This document shows positions 10,805-22,462 of a stretch of 64,000 nucleotides of DNA, in pieces. Below the pieces are notes generated by a model, which saw nothing but the letters and a program-made list of their open reading frames with translations, had not been told where the DNA came from and did not search any database. The stretch spans positions 369,037,159-369,101,158 of the forward strand of contig CM048744.1 of the NCBI GenBank assembly GCA_026315105.1, written 5' to 3'. Both the position numbers and the translations under genes were made by a program. The DNA comes from Locusta migratoria. Lineage: Eukaryota; Arthropoda; Insecta; Orthoptera; Acrididae. How positions within the stretch are numbered: the first letter of the stretch is position 1; each line of letters opens with the position of its first letter.

Positions 10805-11066
10805 CATGCACCGTATGAAACTAAAAGTAGACGATGACGTTACTCTTGTTTTGAAGGCCAAGCGTTCGAAATTTCGTGAAAATCGGAATGAGTCTGTAGG
10901 AGAAGTATGCTTCACCATGCACCTATCACAAAATACTTTCTTAGTTGACGTTTTCTACCTGTAAACTATATTTGTGCCAAATTTCAGCTCCATAGGTGAA
11001 GTAGTTTTCGGGATTTCGTGTTTAGTCAGTGAGTGAGTGCCCTTTCGCTTTTATATAGATAGAGAT
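10805..11066 (-). mobile_element. Helitron-like non-autonomous element, 5' part
   Basis: On the minus strand it begins A|TCTCTATCTATATAAAAG (plus-strand end at about 11065), the TC + TATATAAA start seen in insect Helitron-like elements. It then reads phrases of the type found in the 60.97-61.65 kb copy. The 3' end with CTAG was not found; the left side is interrupted by SINE copy 3. Confidence 0.45.
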
Positions 11067-11250
11067 TAAGAAAACAGATTGCTTCATTTTGGATGTAAGA
11101 GAATTAAGGGAGAATTGCAGACAAAAATAAATAGTAACGCGCAAATCTGTAATGCTAACTTTATTTGATACAATGTCGTGCCTGATGTGACAGTTTTACG
11201 GCATCTACAGCGAATCTGTTGTGAGCGGTAGACTTCTTTTCATTTCCTCA

Positions 11251-11252
<2 letters not shown>

Positions 11253-11296
<44 letters not shown>
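11253..11296. repeat. (GT)n microsatellite
   Basis: Uninterrupted alternating GT of 44 nt, followed shortly by a G-rich run near 11301-11310. Confidence 0.95.
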
Positions 11297-11297
<1 letters not shown>

Positions 11298-11599
11298 CGA
11301 GGGGGGGGGTGTACGAAACGCTTCATAAACGTCCGAAATTACACGCAAACTTTGTTGCAGGTCCCTAACTACTCCCATTTTCCAATGATTGACGCGTAAA
11401 TCTAGGTATTCTCACGAGGTGGCCTCTCATTATTTATGACGTCATATCTCCCGAGCTTTGTGTCGTGCTCTTTTGCTTTTGGGTCAGGAACCTTCGTGGG
11501 CGTATGGTGAACAGTTCACCAAAGTTTCATTGCAATCGAATGGTTTATGAACACATAGAGGACATACAGACAATTATTCATTTATTTATAAATTAATAA

Positions 11600-13513
11600 A
11601 AGAAGGTTGTGATCCCCCTTGGAACACAAAACAGGTCAGGACACTGTTGCAAAAACAACGAAAAAGGCATGCAAAATTTAAACGAACACAAAATCCCAGG
11701 ATTGGCGATCCTACACAGAAACTCGAAATTTAGCGAGGACTTCAATGCGAGTTGGCTACAATACTTTTCACGACTGAACTCTTTCTCGAAATTTGACTGA
11801 AAACCCAAAGAAATTTTGGTCATATGTTAAATATACTAGGGGCAAAACACAAACAATACCCTCACTATGTAATAGTAATGGCGATCCTGCAGATGACAGC
11901 GCTACTAAAGCAGAGTTACTAAACATAGCTTTTAGAAAATCATTTACCAAAGAAGACGAAACCACTACTCCAGAATTCGAATTACGAACAGATGCCGTAA
12001 TGAGTAACGTAGAAGTAGTTATCATCGGAGTAGTGCAGCAATTAAAATCACTTAACAAGAACAAGTCTTCTGATCCGGACCGTACAACCATTAGATTACT
12101 TACTATCTGCTCCTTACTGAACAGACATATACAACAGCTCTCTCAGAAAAATATCTGTAGCAAAAGATTGGAAAGTTGCACAGGTGACACCTATATTCAA
12201 GAAAGACAGTAGGAATAACTCACTAAACTACAGGCCTATTTCAGTGACGACAATTTGCACCAGGGTTTTGGAACATATACTGTATTCGAATACCGTATTA
12301 TGAATTATCTCGAACAGAACGACCTATTGACCCAAGGTCAACACGGATTTAGAAAATATCGTACAAATGAAACACAACAAGCTCCTTTACTCGCACGAAG
12401 TGATCAGTGCTATCGACAGGAGTTCTCAAATTGATTCCGTATTTCTTGATTTCCAGAAGGCTTTTGACATAATACCTCACAAACGGCTTTTAATCAAATT
12501 ATGGTTATGGTATATCGCCACAAATTTGCAATTGGATAGGGGATTTCTTGTCAGAGATGGCACAGTTCGTAGTAATCGATGGTACGGCATCGACTAAAAC
12601 AGAGGTGATATCGTGAGTTTCAAAGGGTAGTGTTATTGGTCCTCTGCTGTTCCTTATTAACATAAACGATTTAGGGGAAAATCTAAGTAACTCTCTTAGG
12701 TTGTTTGCAGATGATGCCGTCATTTACCGTCTAGTAAAATCATCTGAAGATCAAAACCAACTGCAGAACGATCTGAATAGGATATCAGTATGGTGTAAAA
12801 ATTGGCAATTGAAACTAAACAATTAGAAGTGTGAAGTTGTCCACATGAGTACGAAAAGAAATCCGTTAAACTTTGTTTACAAGATAAATCAATCAAAAGG
12901 TAGGCCATAAACTCAACAAAATACTCAGGAATTACTATACGTTAGACTTAAACTGGAAAGAACACGTAGATAATGTCGTGGGAAAGGCGAACCAGAGACT
13001 GAGTTTTATTGTCAGAACCCTTAAAAGATGCAACAGAACTACTAAAGAGATTTCATGCGCTACGGTTGTCCGTTCTTTATTGGAGTATTGCTACCCAGTG
13101 TGGGATCCTTTTCAGATGGGTTTGACGAAGGACATCGAAAGAGTGCAAAGAAGAGCAGCTCGTTTCGTATTGTCACGATTCAGGGGAGACTGCGTTACGG
13201 AAATGATACAGGATCTGGCATGGGAATCATTACAACAACGGCGCTTATCGCTGCGGCGTGGGGTACTTACGAAACCCCAATCGCCAAGATTCTCCTCCGA
13301 ATGCGAAAATATATTGTCGACTCCCACTTACATAGATAGAAATGACCATCAGAATAAAATACGAGAAATCAGAGCTCGAACGGAGATATTCAGATATTCT
13401 TTCTTTCCGCGTGCTATTCGAGAATGGAGATAAATAATATAAAGGTGGTTCGATGAACCCTCTGCCAGGAACTTAAATGTGATTTGCAGAGTATCCCGTG
13501 TAGATGTAGATGA
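11600..13513 (+). pseudogene. Jockey/CR1/L2-group non-LTR retrotransposon, 5'-truncated and decayed
   Basis: Broken frames at 11793-12212, 12367-12597 and 12978-13433, with parts between them in other frames, give an RT-containing ORF2: NPKKFWSYVK linker, FLDFQKAFD (RT block with catalytic Asp), GSVIGPLLF near 12630, RLFADDAVIY near 12700 (FADD catalytic pair intact), then RRAARFV and the IREIRARTE tail. The endonuclease is absent, so the copy is 5'-truncated between endonuclease and RT. The 3' end has a short untranslated region (ATTTGCAGAGTATCCC) and a (TGTAGA)n-like tail at about 13499-13513. Several stops and frameshifts make it inactive. The copy at 62.9-63.9 kb is the same family. Confidence 0.85.
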
Positions 13514-13757
13514 ACCGTATTGTTTTCCTGAGTAATTTGGTTGGTAGTTACAGACAGTAATGACTGTACATGCAAATCTCAGTACATCTAAGTATATATT
13601 GTGAGGCTGCTACCAGACTGAATCTTTAAAAGTGCATGACGCGCTATGGATCCTTTTGTTTGGTTTCGAAGCAGAGGGAAATATCACGGCTGGGGCCCTT
13701 ACAGCTGGTGCCAAAACAAAGGAAGGCTTTTAACAGACAATGGAGACAATGGCTTGC
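13514..13757. other. unassigned AT-rich spacer
   Basis: Nothing recognised between the retroelement tail and the next SINE. Confidence 0.4.
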
Positions 13758-13900
13758 TGTTCAAATGTTTGTAATTCTATGGGACCATACTACAAACTAC
13801 CTAAACTAAGGACAACAGACACATCCATGTCCGAGGGAGGATTTGAACCTCCGACGCGGGAGGCCGCGGGATCCGTAACGTGGTGCTCCATAACGCTATT
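13758..13900 (-). mobile_element. SINE family A-related fragment, copy 4
   Basis: Contains TTCAAATGTTTGTAATTCTATGGGACC and a box B on the minus strand (GGATTTGAACCTCC on the plus strand). The head is diverged (GTGGTGCTCCATAACGCT) and no TSD was read. Confidence 0.7.
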
Positions 13901-13954
13901 TTCTTCTTTTTTTTCCAGGTAGAGTGATGGTTCGCGGTCGTTAGGTCATGTTCG

Positions 13955-14060
13955 TTTTTGGTGATCGTTTAGTGTTTGGCTCAGCTTTTTTATTACAGAG
14001 GGCATTTAGCCCCCTGACCGGGCCCGCTGAGCCACGGCGCCCGGCATCCGCTCGACTACT
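13955..14060 (-). mobile_element. tRNA-like SINE fragment of another family
   Basis: TTTTTTATTACAGAGGGCATTTAGCCCCCTGACCGGGCCCGCTGAGCC-type sequence: the minus strand shows a tRNA-like box A (GGCTCAGCGGGC). I remember this as the edge of a common orthopteran repeat. The rest of the copy is not delimited. Confidence 0.4.
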
Positions 14061-15479
14061 CCCGAGCGGCTTGGCTGGCTGCAGCGTGTGTGGCCACAGG
14101 GCAGCCCCACTGGCTCACCTACGAAGGAAAAACACTGGCACTCTACAGCCAAATTCCCAGAGAGGTTGTGTCAGCTCTTAAAACGAACCTAACAGGTTTG
14201 TAACATTAACTCACATTGGAGGAACGCGTTTTGGGGAAGCGACTAGGGTTTTGCTAGGGCGCCTTGCCCCTAAAATGGGGAGGAATGCCGAAAGATGTAT
14301 ACAACTGGTGGTGCTACAAAAAACGCTTTTTCTGATGGTGACTGCCACTGGCAGGTCATTAGCCGTCGGTGTGGCGATTTGAGCGATCCGACGGTGCGTT
14401 CCTGTGAATACTTAGTGATCCGCCGTGGTTTTGTCTAGTGGCATAAACAGCAGTACGCGGTGCTAAGTGTCGAGTTGCATGTGTCACCTGTAATTACGGC
14501 ACTTACACAGAGTCAGCAGGAGATATTTTTGTCCGGCAACAATAATTAGATATAGCTCCAGCTTTAAACACGTAGTTTGTTTATAGTATTTCAGAATCGC
14601 ATCTGACACCTAATGCAGCGAACGATAATCTGTGCTAACACAAAGGTAATTTTTGTTTCTGCAGGTGCTTACATTCAACGGCACCGACAACAGCACAAAA
14701 TTATAGTGCATTTACCAGGACAACCTCTGTTAGTTGATTCTTTCAATTCTAAAGTCAAAAGTAGGCGCGCCCTCAGCCATACTCTGATAGCTATTTTTTT
14801 GTTGATAACTGTATTCGTTTGCAGTTTGGGTTATCAAAACAATACAGTTAATGGTCAAACCCTGTCCCTTATTATTGAATTTCATAATTAAATTTATTCT
14901 AACTTTATTTGTCTTTGGTTTTCAAAGTTTATATAAGACAATAAACTAAAATTTTACCTCTCAGTAGAACAGCATTTTCATTTTACTGAGACACTGCTTA
15001 ATACAACATTTCAGTTCCCAGTGAGATCATTTAGCAGTAATTATATATTTTTCTACTCACAGGAGGGATAGTTAGGTTCATTTTGAGTACAGCTAAGTAT
15101 ATCCCACCTGTCTTGGATTGAAACAAGCACTGCTTTCTGGTGATTGAGTCTGTCTGTCATGGTGGAATTGTTCCACGTACAGAGCCACTGTTTTCAGGTA
15201 CAAAATATTCCATATCAATTCTTGCACTCAATACAAGGTGCAAGAAATCGTCTGACCAGTTTTTAAGACAGGCCGTCAGCATGTAAAATGCAACGGCTTG
15301 GAGCTTTAGAACGTACGCGCTGTGTGTAAGAGATAGTAGAAATACACTGCTCATACAGTTACGAGATAAGGTGAGATATCATACACAATATACATATGGT
15401 AACATTTGTTATTCAGATATTGGTTAAAATTGCAATTTGTGTGCAATACCGTACGATATTTGGTTGTCTCAACTCTGTA
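14061..15479. other. unassigned AT-rich stretch
   Basis: Only short frames with no recognisable domain. No repeat ends or tRNA-like boxes were found. Confidence 0.4.
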
Positions 15480-16530
15480 ATTGAGGTTTGCGTGGCGTTA
15501 CTTGGAACGAGGCACCACGGGGCTACCATAATAGTGGAAAAGTCATTCTCGTTGCCCTCTAATATGGTGGGTGATTCACCTCGGACGGCCCGTGCAGTTG
15601 CACATCTGCATGGAATGGACAGTATGAGGTTATCAATCAGATCTTGAGGAATATTTGGCTATTCTTCCATGAGCGAAATATCCAGCTCTGGAGCCGTTGA
15701 GGGAGATGCTGGTATGTCTGCAATGAGTCTGCCAAGTGCATCCCAAACATTCTGAATCGTGTTTAAGTCCGGTGAACAAGTTGTCACTTCATTCGTTCAA
15801 TTCCCTCAGCTTCAAGCATGTGTCTACCAGTGCAGCTCTGTGGGGACCAGCGATATCGTCCACCAGAAGGAACCCATCCAGAATGGCACCACCAGGGAAC
15901 AACAAAAGATCGAAATCTCTCGTCTCTATATTTCTGAGCAGTCAAAGTGCCATTCCGAACAACGCAGAGGTCCATACGTCCGCCAGTACCTTCTCCTGTC
16001 CACACCATTCGTCCACCACCATGATATGGTGTTGTTTCCTGCACATAAAAGGATTGTTCAGAGTTCCACGTTCTTTCCAGATGACGTAACGACGATTGTG
16101 CTGCAGAACACAAAATCTTGGCTCATTTGTGCAGAGAGCCCGATTCCATTCGTTACGACCGTTGTTGTTCCTCCGCCTAGTTTCTACGGGATAAACGATG
16201 TAGTAGTTTTAATGGGATACGCATCATAGATCTCCGTGCGTAGTGGCCACATTCCCAAAGGCGATTTCGGACTGTTTGTGTTGATATAGCGCGTCCTGTT
16301 ACTGCCTGGAGGATGCGTTGCAGCAGAGTTGCATTCACCCTTCTGTCTCGAGGGGCTGTTAACCAGAGATAACGGTCATCTCTTGCTGATGTTACTCGTG
16401 GACGACCTTGTATCGGCACCTGTTGCCTCCAGAACCTGGAACTTATGCTTTAGGACACTCCAATAGCTACAGCCACCTCCCTCTGTGTCTGTCCCACTTC
16501 CAGCTTCCTGTGGCTTTTTCATGCCACATC
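15480..16530 (-). pseudogene. Tc1-like transposase pseudogene
   Basis: The minus strand reads, across several frames: a helix-turn-helix region REVAVAIGV (about 16480), then GRPRVTSARDDRYLWL and STQTVRNRLWECGHYARR (16177-16419), the paired-like HTH of Tc1 transposases. DDE-domain pieces follow at 15784-16113 (GGGRMVWTGEGTGGRMDLCVV, LTAQKYRDE), and further down SPDLNTIQNVWDALGR and WPNIPQDLIDNL-type sequence ending near 15545. Frame changes and stops break the DDE region, so it cannot work as it stands. Known of the family: cut-and-paste transposase at TA targets. The TIRs were not found, so element ends are approximate. Confidence 0.85.
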
Positions 16531-16800
16531 TTGGGTAAGTTACGTTGTTGTTGCATTGCACTACCTGCTCACTACACTATCTGAACCCAACTGCTTGTGT
16601 AATTCGTTTGGTAGAATAAACAGAAGGCAACACTAACCACCTCTGCAGCAACTTTCTGTTATTACCACTATCTGGGTGGCCTTAATGTTGTTGTCTTCAC
16701 TCTATAGAAGCGACAGAAAGGCGCCGAACTATTTTAATTCATGGTCAGAACCTAGATATCTCAACTGATGCCCTAATTGTTATGATCGGTGCAGTGACCG
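16528..16800. repeat. dispersed repeat R1, copy 2
   Basis: Same orientation and order as 6480-6775 (GGTAAGTTACGTTGTTGTTG, CTACCTGCTCACTA, CAACTTTCTGTTATTA, AACCTAGATATCT). It begins exactly where the Tc1-like N-terminus stops, so it may be that transposon's 5' untranslated region and end. Confidence 0.6.
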
Positions 16801-17639
16801 TTACGATAGACGGTTTTGTAATCTCTAAGAATCAATGCAGCCCGTGTTGAAACTAGGTAACGGAGTGCAATGTAATAATATCCGTTCCTTGTAAATTTTT
16901 ATTCTTCTCTTTGAAACCCTGCATTGGAAAATAGATGGTAATACTGACGCTGCTGCGATGGCGCATGTTGCGTTGTACATGCATTCCGTGCAGTCTGGCC
17001 TGGCGCATAGGTCAATACTCTGTTCACTGTCGACATAGAAACGGATATCGACCTTGGCTTCTGTATGCCCGAAAGAACGATTTAGTTGCTGTGTTCGACG
17101 AGGATGCATCATTAACTTGGAGCAATCTGCTATAATGCGGGCTGTGATTTAGGGATCTCCGTATCTACGATTCCCTAAATTATAGCCCGTTGTCCAGGCC
17201 CAATGTGCGACACAGAGCACCGCCAAAGAAATGATAGTCACGTTTTATTAACCATGATGCTTCACAGGCATCGTCGTTGCTTCGTACATTCTGGTACTCT
17301 CAGAATATGCTTCTCAAGTACATAATTTATTTATATTTTACGATTTTCATTCTAGAAACAAATTATCTTTCCCTAAATGCAGTAGGATTCATTTCCTGCA
17401 CTGTTTTCTTGGATGTTCGTAGCATTTTTCTTAAAACTTTAGTTTACGTTTATGATTGGTATACTTGTAGTTTCAGTGATGCAGGCGCCAAAATGGGAAT
17501 TGTGAGACAAGCACTTTTCCGGTCACGTCTATTCTACATTGGCAAAAATTATCGAAATAACGTCTTCATTGTACTAACACCTAGCGGCAATTTTAAGGAA
17601 GCAACATCTTTTCAAAGGCCAACTGTTTTGTAATAGTCA
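16801..17639. other. unassigned stretch with a short palindrome
   Basis: No protein trace. A short imperfect palindrome at about 17129-17185 (GCGGGCTGTGATTTAGGGA with AATTATAGCCCG downstream) may mark an element end. Confidence 0.35.
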
Positions 17640-18330
17640 TCCAAGTCATTCAGGTGCTGTTGGGTGTTCCAAAATGTAGGAGCGCATTGTGAGCGTTAAA
17701 GGTGACAAGACAGGAAACAAAATTAATTGTTCCTGTCGTTCATCGCACGTTGAAAGAGGAACGTTTACGGCCTTACCATATTCAATGACTACAAGCATTG
17801 GAAGAACAAAATTTCCCTCCACGACGGAAATTCTCACAGTGGTTTTTGTTACACAGTGCGTAGCATGATTTTGTGAACAAAATACTCGTCACAGATGAAG
17901 CGTGTTCACTCGCGACGGAATAACTAATTTACATAACATGCACACGTTGAGTGTACACAATCCTCGCCAAGTTGGGTCAACACATTTTCAACGGGTATCG
18001 TCGACGATTACATTATTGGGCCTTTGACTGGCAACTATTACCGAACTTTTCAGAGGAAACATGGCTACCGACGCTATTAAAAGACATTCCGTTAGACACA
18101 CGTTATAGAATGTGGTTCCTCCACGATGGTGCTCCACCCTACATTGGTCACAGAGTACGCAGATTTTTGGATACTCGATTTCCAGGACGATCGATATTGG
18201 GCGTTCGGGTCCACGTCGATGGCCAGCACTGCCCTGATTTAAATCCACAGTATTTTTACTTCTGGCGCCAATGAAAGAAATTGTTTATGCTTAGCAAGTT
18301 GATGTGCGCGAACTTACTCAGAGGATTTTC
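17640..18330 (+). pseudogene. mariner-like (IS630/Tc1/mariner) transposase pseudogene
   Basis: Plus-strand pieces in order: FPPRRKFSQWFL, then NKILVTDEA (first catalytic Asp context), stops, and the frame 17951-18274 with LPTLLKDIPLDTRYRMWFLHDGAPPYIGHRVRRFLD (second Asp in HDGAP) and CPDLNPQYFYFW (third acidic position context). This is the arrangement of the insect mariner-like transposases whose tail reads SPDLNPLDFFLWG. The copy has internal stops near 17870-17940, and the SPDLNP block is displaced by a small indel (VHVDGQHCPDLNP). C-terminal phrases continue to about 18330. TIRs not identified. Confidence 0.8.
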
Positions 18331-18779
18331 TCTGCTGCCAATACCATAAGGCAAATATGGATGTATGTGAACGAGTGCGAGGAAACTGTGTTCGCTGACA
18401 TGAAGCATGTGTGAGATCAAATGGCATTGTGTAAGATGAAACAAAGCTATTTAGATATCATTCTTGTTAGTGTTGTATAAAAGGAAAATAAACGGAATTT
18501 TTGATACGGTTCTGTTGCAAAAAGAGGAAATGGTTGATTGTAAGTAATTGATAATTACTAGGCAACTGTTTGATTTTATACTAAGGGAAACACATTTCCT
18601 TTGATATTAGGTTTTCTTCACTACCACGACCTTCATAATGGTACTGTAAAAGAGAATAGTCTGTTTGTGTAATTCATTCATCAACAATAAATTAAGTACA
18701 TTCTTGTCAACCAATGGCAGTTCATATTGCTTGTTTCAGTAGCACCTAGCCGCCATGCTGCGTCGCGTAGTGCATTCGG

Positions 18780-18811
<32 letters not shown>

Positions 18812-19194
18812 TCTCGCGTGCTGGCAGCGCGCATAGGCCACGCGGTTACAGGGCTCTCTCGTGTATAGTCAGTCGACAATGTGGACAGAAATACGCCTAT
18901 CATCAGTCCTACAAATATTGGTTTTTACGAATACAAAAATAAACTACATGATGCAACAGTATTTCACGGGACTTTTTAGTCAAGCACACAGAGATGTACC
19001 ACCTGTATAATTTTGGCGGCTTATACCGTTTACACCTTATATTTAACTTATATAATAAGCTGATGACGAGCAATGAACCTTTCTTCAGTGCTGAGGCAAT
19101 CTTAGGTCCTAGTTGAAAAAAGCCGAGATTTTAGAAGTAGATACAGCAACTTAAATCACGTAAGAAAACCAAGTGTCCCGGTACGGACTAAATA
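18331..19194. other. unassigned stretch with (CT)n run
   Basis: A (CT)n/(CTAT)n run lies at 18779-18816. An AATAAA with a following terminus-like sequence near 18940 could belong to an LTR or gene end, but nothing else supports that. Confidence 0.4.
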
Positions 19195-19915
19195 CCAGTT
19201 AGGTTCCTTTCAGAGTATGCTGATCCGAGAGCTCCATACCTAGCTCGCTCGCTCAGTGAAAGATCCGTACCCGAAGACTGGACACTTGCACAGGTCACTC
19301 CAATGCACAAGAAAGGCAATGGGAGTTATCTGCAAAATTGCAGGCCTATATCATTGGTGCCAGTTTGCAGCATAATTTTATGACACATACTTTCCTCAAA
19401 GATTATGAATTACCTCGAAAGAACGACCTATTCACCCACAGACAACATGGACTCAGGTAGTATCGTTCTTGTGGATCACTTTACTCTTTACTCACATGAA
19501 TCGATGAGTGATATCGATAAGACATCTCAAATCGAATCCGTATTATTAGATTTCCTGAAGACTTTTGACACTGTAACTAACAAGCGTCTTCTAATAAAAT
19601 TGCGTGTTTACGGAATATCACTACAAATGTGCGATTTGCGATTTCCTCCAGTCAAGGTCTGCACGGCCACTACGGTCGGGGGTTCGAATCCCCCCTCGGG
19701 CATGGATATTTGTGACGTCCTTAGTATTAAGTAGTTCATAGGTAGTTTGTAAGTTTGGGTACTGATGACCCCGTAGTCGAGTCCCATAAGCTATACAAAC
19801 ATTTGAACATTTTTTTTGCGATTTCCTTTCAGAAAGTACACAGTACGAAGTAATTGACGGAAAGCCATCGAGCAAAACAGACGTGATATCTAGCGTCCCC
19901 GACGGTGTTTCTAAA
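19195..19915 (+). pseudogene. Jockey/CR1/L2-group RT fragment interrupted by a SINE
   Basis: Reading before the SINE: RSVPEDWTLAQVTPMHKKG, CRPISLVP, then the frame 19405-19734 with ESVLLDFLKTFDTVTNKRLLIKLRVYGI (RT block equivalent to FLDFKKAFDTVPH). After the SINE it resumes as FLSESTQYEVIDGKPSSKTDVISSVP. Both ends are missing: no endonuclease and no FADD block, and the fragment stops about 19915. Several substitutions and stops are present. The interruption by SINE copy 5 is later and clean. Confidence 0.8.
19635..19827 (+). mobile_element. SINE family A, copy 5 (5'-truncated)
   Basis: The body 19648-19814 starts inside the head (CCAGTCAAGGTCTGCACGG) and ends in a T-rich tail after TTTGAACAT. 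It is flanked by a 13 bp TSD TTTGCGATTTCCT at 19635-19647 and 19815-19827, which also restores the interrupted RT reading. Confidence 0.92.
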
Positions 19916-20583
19916 TGATACTGACAAACTTCATTGGGTGGTAGAGGATGGCTTGAGGGACAAAGTGAGGTAGGGAACCCTTGTCCGGAAACGTCACCCA
20001 ACGGCACTACCGAGCGTCAAAATTATAGTTGCTGGCGCCTGCCGCTAGGCCACCCCTCCGGCAGCTTGTGTGGCAAGCAGGCGGTTGCCAGGACGTCGCG
20101 CTGCCTACCCCACAGCATTCCAGACATCAGATGGCGTTGTGTGCGGCCAGTTCCGTCAAAGCAACGCTACACCGGAGGCCGCTGACAACGCTACTGGCAG
20201 AGGGGAAAGACAGACAAACGCAGCAGAAACAAGGCGTTCAGTTGTAGTTTGACGTGTGTTAGTGTGTGCATTATGAAGTTCACTGGGCCGAGCACTTCGC
20301 GTATGATGAGGCGGGGATTAGTTTCATAACTACGAGTTTGAGTACTGTGGGCAGGGCGAAGCTGGAAATTTTTATCTGGTGGGAGGCGTGCTTAGGTAGT
20401 CCTTGCAGGTGCGGTGATCACTGTGTCTCCAGTGGTGCAGTCTGCTTGCGGCAGCGGCGGTGTACGCAGCTCGTGCGGTGCTTCGCTGCGGCAGCGGTTT
20501 GTTTACTTCCTGCAGGGGTAAGGCTGCTCGCTTAAGCCAGCGCTTGCTTTCTTTCGAAGTTGCGGTGACATGGAAAGGTTATA

Positions 20584-22422
20584 ATGGATCAAATTAGTAG
20601 AAGAGACACTCTGAAGTTCACTTTCGAACGAAAATTTTCCCGACCAACGTCTTTTGAGTTTGAAGATTGGTTGATTGCTGTTGCAAAGATTCGATTAGAG
20701 GACATTATTGGATACCACATGTCGATTGTAAATATTATGATTTTCGTTAAGTTGACATCTTCCGAACTATGCGAGGTCGTTCTAGACACAGGTGGTTCCT
20801 TGAAATTTAACCACAGAGATGGTAATGTAGGTAACGTTACTGTCGACCATGTCGGTTTTGGAGTTAGAACCATTAGAATTTTTGATTTCCCATTTGAGGT
20901 ACCTGCCGGTGAAATAGACGCCGACATTGCTCCCTATGGTAGAGTTCTCAGTAATGTTGCTGAGAGGTGGTCTTCCGCACATAAACTTCCCGTGCTGAAC
21001 AGTGTAAGGCAGTTAACATGTTCGCTGCCGTTCACGCTCTGGCGCGTGTAAACGTTACTTGAGTCAGGTGCCGCTCACGCTGTGGCGCGTGCTGCGACCT
21101 AGCATCCGATTATGGGTGGTTGTAAACTGGCATCGTCTACTAAAGCTGTATACTCTGGTAGGCACTCAGGGAAGAGTATAAGTGATATGCACACATACGT
21201 GGTTCCTGATTTCCGCATTTGCATTACCGGCTACGAACCACACACGCTTCTCATGATGTCATGATAGATGTATGTACTGTTTATATTGTTCATTTGTTGT
21301 TTTCACAAAAATACAAATGCAAATAAAAAACCATATAAAAAAACCGGAAACTAAAAACAAAACATTCAGTGGCTCAAAGCTATGAAAAGATGCTGTCAAA
21401 ATACGATCACGCGCCAGAGCTTGAAGTGGCACCTAGCATCATCGCGCCAGAGCGTGAACGGCAGCGAACGTGTTAAAAGTAGAGGTCTGTCGACACATAC
21501 CGTCTTATATAAACGTCTGCGGGTTTAGAGGCATCGTTATGTATGACGGTCAACAAAAGACCTGTGCACTTTGCAATAAGCCAGGTCACGTGCGTGCTGA
21601 GTGCATTCAACGACGCTTTGCACAGCTACCAACCGGTGAAACTTCAGAAAACGATTTTGCCAAAAAAGTATGTAGCAGTGGCGCGTGGTCAACTGACTGC
21701 GCCACCGGCTAGTGACTTTTGTTTAGACGACTTGCCCACCAATGTCGTCGCGAAGGACTTAGGAACTCCAATCGTAATTTCGGAAAGTACGACAGAAAAG
21801 GCACCATAATCTGAAGTAGTGCAGCAGTCGCCCACACAGACAACGGAAGACACCGCAGTACGTACAGAGCATATGGGGGCGGAGGAAACAGCTGACAGAC
21901 TAACACCAGAAAGTCAGCCCGCGATTTCGGAGTCTAGGCAGGACAATGAATCTGCTAAGTCAACCTCGCAGACATAAGAAACGCAGATTGGCGCAAGAAG
22001 GAGCTGCGGAGAAGTCAGTTCCACCGCGTGAAAAAGCGACACAAGTTAAGGACAAAATTACCAGAAAGCCACCCACTGTTGCAGTTACACAGAATCTGGC
22101 TCCATCACATAAACAGGTAGAACTTGCCGTGCTGTTAAAAGACGACACTGACAAGGTAATAGTTGACAAGGCGTCGCCCAAACAAATTGATGAATCGGCT
22201 CAGAAGTCACGTGAGCAGGACCCACGCAAGACAGTGTCTGCTCAGTTTGCCACCGGCGTGGACTGGTCGGACGAAATAAATGATGTAGGCAAGGACACCG
22301 TTCTGGAAGATGCTTCGGGGGATGCTGGTAACGTAGGACACGCAGTGACCATGGATCCTGCTGTTACAGATACCTCGGCCATGGAAACCACGGACGCGGA
22401 GAAAGATGCTGACTCTTATTAA
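20584..22422 (+). pseudogene. ORF1 (nucleic-acid-binding protein) of the two-ORF non-LTR element, broken
   Basis: The frame starts at ATG 20584 and runs to 21012, where a 464 bp TTAA element interrupts it. The same frame resumes after 21476 and contains CALCNKPGHVRAEC (about 21575-21616), a CCHC zinc knuckle. Frame changes between about 21650 and 21945 follow, then an open stretch 21946-22422 rich in Lys, Asp and Glu ending in DAEKDADSY. Known of the family: ORF1 proteins bind the element RNA. The interruption plus at least one frameshift make it a pseudogene. Leaving out the insert gives a continuous frame across the site. Confidence 0.75.
21013..21476. mobile_element. TTAA-flanked MITE (piggyBac-like), 464 bp
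   Basis: TTAA at 21013-21016 and 21473-21476 bound 34 bp TIRs that differ at one position; the TIR begins TTAACACGTTCGCTGCCG (left copy has T for the second C). Subterminal GCGCGTG blocks are also inverted. The interior has no coding capacity. TTAA targets are the signature of piggyBac transposases. The insert splits ORF1 exactly between codons such that one TTAA remains in frame when it is removed. The same terminal sequence bounds the larger structure at 32007-40183. Confidence 0.85.
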
Positions 22423-22462
22423 TCTGTAGATCTTTCACATCTCATATCCATACATGTGTGAT

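Noticed and set aside
20029..20252. Three overlapping frames in the GC-rich leader before ORF1
   Set aside because: They overlap each other in different frames and match nothing; the region is treated as the leader of the non-LTR element.
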